Positions 59,483 to 64,000 of a stretch of DNA of 64,000 nucleotides are shown here, piece by piece. Within the stretch, counting starts at the first letter, position 1; every line of letters starts with the position of its first letter. The notes under the pieces were generated by a model. That model did no database searches, was not told the DNA's origin, and was given only the letters and a program-made list of their open reading frames with translations. The position numbers and the translations under genes were made by a program. The DNA comes from Cunninghamella blakesleeana (Eukaryota > Mucoromycota > Mucoromycetes > Mucorales > Cunninghamellaceae), in assembly GCA_017871115.1 (NCBI GenBank), contig JAFCIZ010000006.1:868001-932000 (forward strand), written 5' to 3'.

Positions 59483-62368
59483 TTAAGATTTTTGGGCAGA
59501 ATTCCTAAAAAAGAAAACAATCAAAATAAATAATATAAACAACATGAATTACATAATAATAATATTAAAAAAATATATAGCAATACTTACAATTCATTTA
59601 TTTCAGCCTCATATCTCTTTTCGATTTTTATTCTTTGAATCTTGTTAGCAGCAGTTAATAAACCCTAAGTATTATTTAAATGATCATAACAAAAAAAAAA
59701 GGAAAAAAGAAATAAGAAATAAGAAAAAAAAGTTAATATGTAAATCATTTATAAATATAAATATAAATTGTATTATAATAATTATAATTTTCACTTACGT
59801 TTTCAGGTGTCCATTCCCCATCAGATATAAGATGAATATTAAATAAGAATTCAGAAGGTTTAAATTGAGCTCTTCTTCCTTGTTCCAATAAATCATTTAA
59901 TACTAATTTAATAACTTCTTTATGCTGACATAATTTTTCAAAATCCTTTTCTTGGATATCATTTTCTTGGGCCAATTGACGTAAAGTATCTTCCAAAGGA
60001 ACTACCACAGCGACTGGTTTTGAGGCCAAGGGATTAGCTACCACACATAGATTTGCGACATAAATACTACTCTTGTAAACACTTTCCAATTTTTCTAGAG
60101 CAATATACTCCCCATTGCTGAGTTTAACTAAGTTTTTCTTACGATCAATAATAGATAAGGTTCCGTTCTCATTCCATTGACCAATATCCCCTGTTTGTAA
60201 CCATTCATCCTCTGTTATTGATTCTGCTGTAATATCTTCACGTTTCCAATATCCTTTTGTTACTGCGGGTCCTCTTAACTATATGACATAATTAATAGTT
60301 TAACAAAATAAAGGATAATAAATAAAAAATAGTATATAACGAGACAAAATAATATATTATACTTACCCAAATTTCGCCTTGAGGTTTGGGATAATTAGTA
60401 GATAAGTAACCAGCATCAGGTACGTCGACCAATTTTATTTCAGAACAAGGTACAGGGGCACCAACAATACTAAGAGTGAGTAAATTTTATATAAAAAAAA
60501 AAGGAGAATTTTTTTTAAAAAAAGCTGATCAATATTATATAAAAGTACTCTCTCTCTCTCTCTTTTTCATTTTCTTTTTTTTTTTTAAAAAAAATAACTT
60601 ACCCATATTCAAACTGATTTGGTGTCATTAAACAAGCCATTCCACAACTCTCTGTCATACTAAAACGTTATAATAATAGTGATTAATATATTAATAAAAA
60701 ATACAATTATTAGCCGTTTTATTCGTTTTTGGATATATACGGAATAATCGGTTATATAATATACACATGGTATTCAATATTTCTCAAATCTCCATTACTA
60801 AATTATCTTTTTTTATTTTCATTTTTTTCCTTACCCATAACCTGATAAAATAGGACAGACAGTGACAGATAAAAATTTTTGAGTATCTAAAGACAAAGGA
60901 GCACCACCATTTAAACAATAACGAATGCGACCACCGAGTTGATCTTTGATTTTACTAAATACCACTTTATCTACCACATGTGTAGGTAATTTATGATCCA
61001 TTAACCATGTTTTTGTTGCAATTGCTTTTTGGAATATAGATTGAGCTTTAGGTGATGTTAATTTGACTTTACCAAGAATACCTTTTCGAATAGATTCCCA
61101 TACCTAGTATATATATAAATATATATATATATAAATTAATATATGATTTGGTACTATATCATTCCTTTTATTATTTTTATTTTTATTTAGTACATACAGC
61201 TGGAACACCCGCCATTAAAGTTGGTCTAAATTCTTTAATATCACCTTTACAGTTACGAACTGAAGCGTCAGTTAAAGTACGAATTGATGCATAACCCAAT
61301 GTAACACCCATAAATACAGCTAACTACAATATTCATATATATATAAAAGAAAAAAAAAGTTAAAGATTTTAATTTTATATTTAATATTATTTTATTTTAA
61401 AGACTTACATTTTCAACGACAAATTCAAGAACATGAGCTAATGGTAAATAAGCCATAATTGAATCATTATCATTTAAATAAGGGCCAAGTAAATGATTAC
61501 AAGAAGCAACTATTAACAAATGAATTTATAAACACAAGAATAAAGATATTTACTATCAGTATTAAATAAATAAATATATATTTGTATGTATGTATATATA
61601 TATATAAATAACTTTACTTGCAGCAACAATGTTTTTATGAGTAAGCATAACACCTTTAGGATTACCGGTTGATCTATAATAGATGAATCAATATAAAAAT
61701 ATAAAAAATATATATTATTGCCAGTACGATTAGTATGATTATTAGTAGTATTTTATTTTACTTTATTTATTTTTTTTAAAAAAAGAAAACAATTTGATGG
61801 ACTCTTACCCACTAGTATACATAATACAACAAAGATCTTCTGGTTCTGGCTTCCTAGGTTCCTTTACATTTTGTCTACCTAATTCCGCGACTTGATTCAT
61901 TGTATAAACTTGAGGAATAAGTTGCTTCAATTGATTCACATGATCTTCTTTGGCATCACCCGAATAGACCACAAATTTCAATGTAGGACATTGCTTCACA
62001 ACTTTGGCCAAAGTAGGTAATAATTCACCCGATGTAAAAATAGCTTCGACTTCGGTTTCATTCATAGAATGTAATAAACCATCTTCCCCTAAGGTATCAT
62101 AAGCTGTTACAATAGTCATGTTTTGTGTAAATAGTCCATGTGCAGTTAATAACCATCCCATACTATAATAATAATAAATAATAGATATATATAGATATAT
62201 ATAGATATATATAGGTTAAATAAGTTGACTCCTTCTTTAATATACCTCCTCATATACATACACTCTATCATACCCTTTAATGATTTTTACTTTATTATAT
62301 ACTATTTTTTTTTTTTTTTCTATCCTATATACTTCTTTTCAATTTTCTCCTTTTATTTTGATTTCCCT

Positions 62369-62399
<31 letters not shown>

Positions 62400-62800
62400 G
62401 ATACTAACTTTGTAGGTGCAAAGATTTCTACTTTGGCTTTTTCACTTAAACCTAAATGAGCATAACCAGCACCCAAGAATAAAGCTTCGTTTGCGATTTC
62501 TTTATAAGATAAATATTTATAAGGAGAGAGTTGAAAATAGTTCCAAGTCTTGGTTTCCATGACTTCTTCACCGTTAACGATTTTTTTCACTTGTTTTTCT
62601 TCTTTAAGGATTTTTTCAATAGATCGATATCCTAAAGCATTTTTGTCGCCATATTTTTTTTTAGCATAAATCAAGACATCGTAAAGAGTATGAACGGTTG
62701 TGTCAGGTATGCGTAATAATGCTTCAGGAGATAAATGTGAACGACGAATACGACCTCCATTAAGTTGCTCAGGTCCTACTTCAACTGTAAAATTTTTCAT
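59483..62800 (-). CDS. long-chain acyl-CoA synthetase (AMP-forming), about 12 exons
   Basis: This enzyme activates long-chain fatty acids to acyl-CoA using ATP, feeding lipid synthesis or beta-oxidation. About 12 exons give close to 690 residues, a normal Faa/ACSL length. The first two exons are 62800-62409 and 62162-61809; the stop is at 59485-59483. The ATP/AMP P-loop [13 protein letters not shown] is interrupted by an intron after SG. Other signatures are [44 protein letters not shown] and [20 protein letters not shown] with [18 protein letters not shown] (the FACS motif). The C terminus has [26 protein letters not shown]. No peroxisomal SKL-type end is present (ends AQKS). It is probably cytosolic, lipid-droplet or ER associated. 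Confidence 0.95.
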
Positions 62801-64000
62801 TTTATATGTAAAAAGAAATTTAAAAAAATAAGAAGAATAAAAAATAAAATAAAAGAGAAAAGAAGAAAAAAAAAAAAGTTAAAAAAGTTAGCAAAAATTA
62901 TATAATATTTTTTAAATCCCGATCTTTTTAAGTGTGTATCTATGTTTTGCTTATGATATTCTCAATCACCCTATTTTTATTTTATTTTTCCCTTTCATTT
63001 TTATTTTACTACTATTTTATCTCGTTTAGCGTTACTTTATTTTTCTTAACCATCCAAATGTTCTTTTCGTATACTTTGTTAATATTTCACACATAAAATT
63101 ATATTATATTTTTTTTATATTTTATTTATTTATTAATTATTATATATATAAAGCAAGTTCCATCTATTCTATATCTATTCTACCTATATATAAAAGTTCA
63201 AGTTATATACTAGTATTTTTTTTTTTTTTTTTTTTTTTTTTGATTGGTAAAACAAAAAAAAAAAAAAAAAATAGCAAGAGAAAAGAAGAAGAAAATAATA
63301 AAAAAAAATAACTATGATAATTATAAATGCTAATAATAATAATTATAATAATAAAAAATCGATCGTGTCACCACGAGTTATATATACTTGTAACAATTAA
63401 AAAATATCTTGAAGAATAATATTCACACACACAATAATAATAATAATAATAGTAATAATAATAGCTTTTTGATACATGCACTAATCAGATCTTTGACAAC
63501 TTTATTTACATATATACATATATATATATATTGAAATTGATCGTTTGTTTTGTTTACACTCTCTCGCCATCCTCGTTTTATTTTTAAAAAAGGATTCTCA
63601 CCAAGGATGATTATTTTCTATTTTAATATAACTATTTTGATTTAAATGATTGAATAGTAGTTTTATTTATTATTTATTTATTTATTTTATTTCGTTTTAA
63701 CTCGATAAATATAAATTATTTTAAAAAATGAAAAGTTATAACGTGGTGAAAGGGAAGGGAAAAAGATATCATTCTGAGTTTTTTTTATTATTTATAGTCG
63801 TACAACTTTATTCTTTTCTTCACCAATGATCTATTTTGTGATCATGGCAACTTTTTTTAATTTTTTTATTTTATTGAATGTTTAAATTTAATATAGGATT
63901 AATATTACTAAATATTGAATATAAATAAAAATAAAAATAAAAATCATTCCTATTTATTTATTTTTATTTATATTTTTCTATAATGACCACATTTTGTATT
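62801..64000. other. right-edge spacer upstream of the acyl-CoA synthetase
   Basis: The acyl-CoA synthetase promoter lies at the left of this stretch. The rest is poly(T)/poly(A)-rich DNA with a 25-nt T run near 63217-63241 and (AAT) repeats near 63435-63465. No gene was recognised up to the window end. Confidence 0.55.

Noticed and set aside
1..64000. tRNA genes, CRISPR arrays, LTR or terminal-inverted-repeat transposons
   Set aside because: No tRNA B-box (GGTTCRANNCC) with a matching A-box, no regular spaced repeats, and no transposase or reverse-transcriptase motifs were found by eye. A tRNAscan/RepeatMasker run would be decisive.

Overview
The window is nuclear DNA of an AT-rich eukaryote, almost certainly a fungus. 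Most genes are split by many short introns (about 50-130 nt, GTAAGT/GTATAT-like donors, TAG acceptors). Spacers are full of poly(A)/poly(T) runs and AT microsatellites, and many proteins carry Asn, Gln, His or Ser homopolymers. Gene content is fungal: an ERT1-type Zn2Cys6/PAS regulator, a Gfd2/QIP-like exonuclease, a KNL1/Spc7 kinetochore protein, FAR1-type and RhoGEF regulators, and a cell-surface Ser/Thr-rich protein. Mitochondrial ribosome genes show that it respires. An early-diverging (Mucoromycota, Mucorales-like) fungus fits best, but this is inference. No rRNA, tRNA, CRISPR array, virus or intact transposon was seen.

Layout, left to right: an alpha/beta hydrolase (+) converges on transketolase (-). 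A 2.6 kb divergent spacer with two CreA/Mig1-like boxes leads to the ERT1-like gluconeogenesis regulator (+). An ING/PHD chromatin reader (-) shares a 244 bp divergent promoter with the exosome nuclease RRP6 (+), which is followed in tandem by a second DEDD exonuclease (Gfd2/QIP family). Next come ribosomal protein eL34 (-) and mitochondrial RbfA (+), an aspartic protease (-), a membrane GT2 glycosyltransferase (-), a CDC25/rhodanese protein (+), a membrane-anchored M24 peptidase (-) and a FAR1-domain regulator (-). KNL1/Spc7 (-) and mitochondrial uL6 (-) follow, then a Gfo/Idh/MocA oxidoreductase (+), an 80-residue two-exon membrane protein (-) recovered here by hand-splicing, an intronless PPR protein (+), a RhoGEF (+), a DHX29-like helicase (+), a Ser/Thr-rich single-pass membrane protein (-) and a long-chain acyl-CoA synthetase (-).

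The 22 genes are independent housekeeping or regulatory units; no operon or obvious biosynthetic cluster is present. Thematic neighbours are RRP6 with the Gfd2-like nuclease (RNA 3' ends), eL34 with mitochondrial RbfA (ribosomes), and transketolase with ERT1 (carbon flow). I found no convincing new multi-gene system. The most useful leads are the small spliced gene, the unusual domain arrangements of several proteins, the CreA-like boxes, and two spacers whose sequence texture differs from the rest. Exon boundaries were worked out by eye from GT..AG sites and reading-frame continuity; they are not transcript-confirmed.
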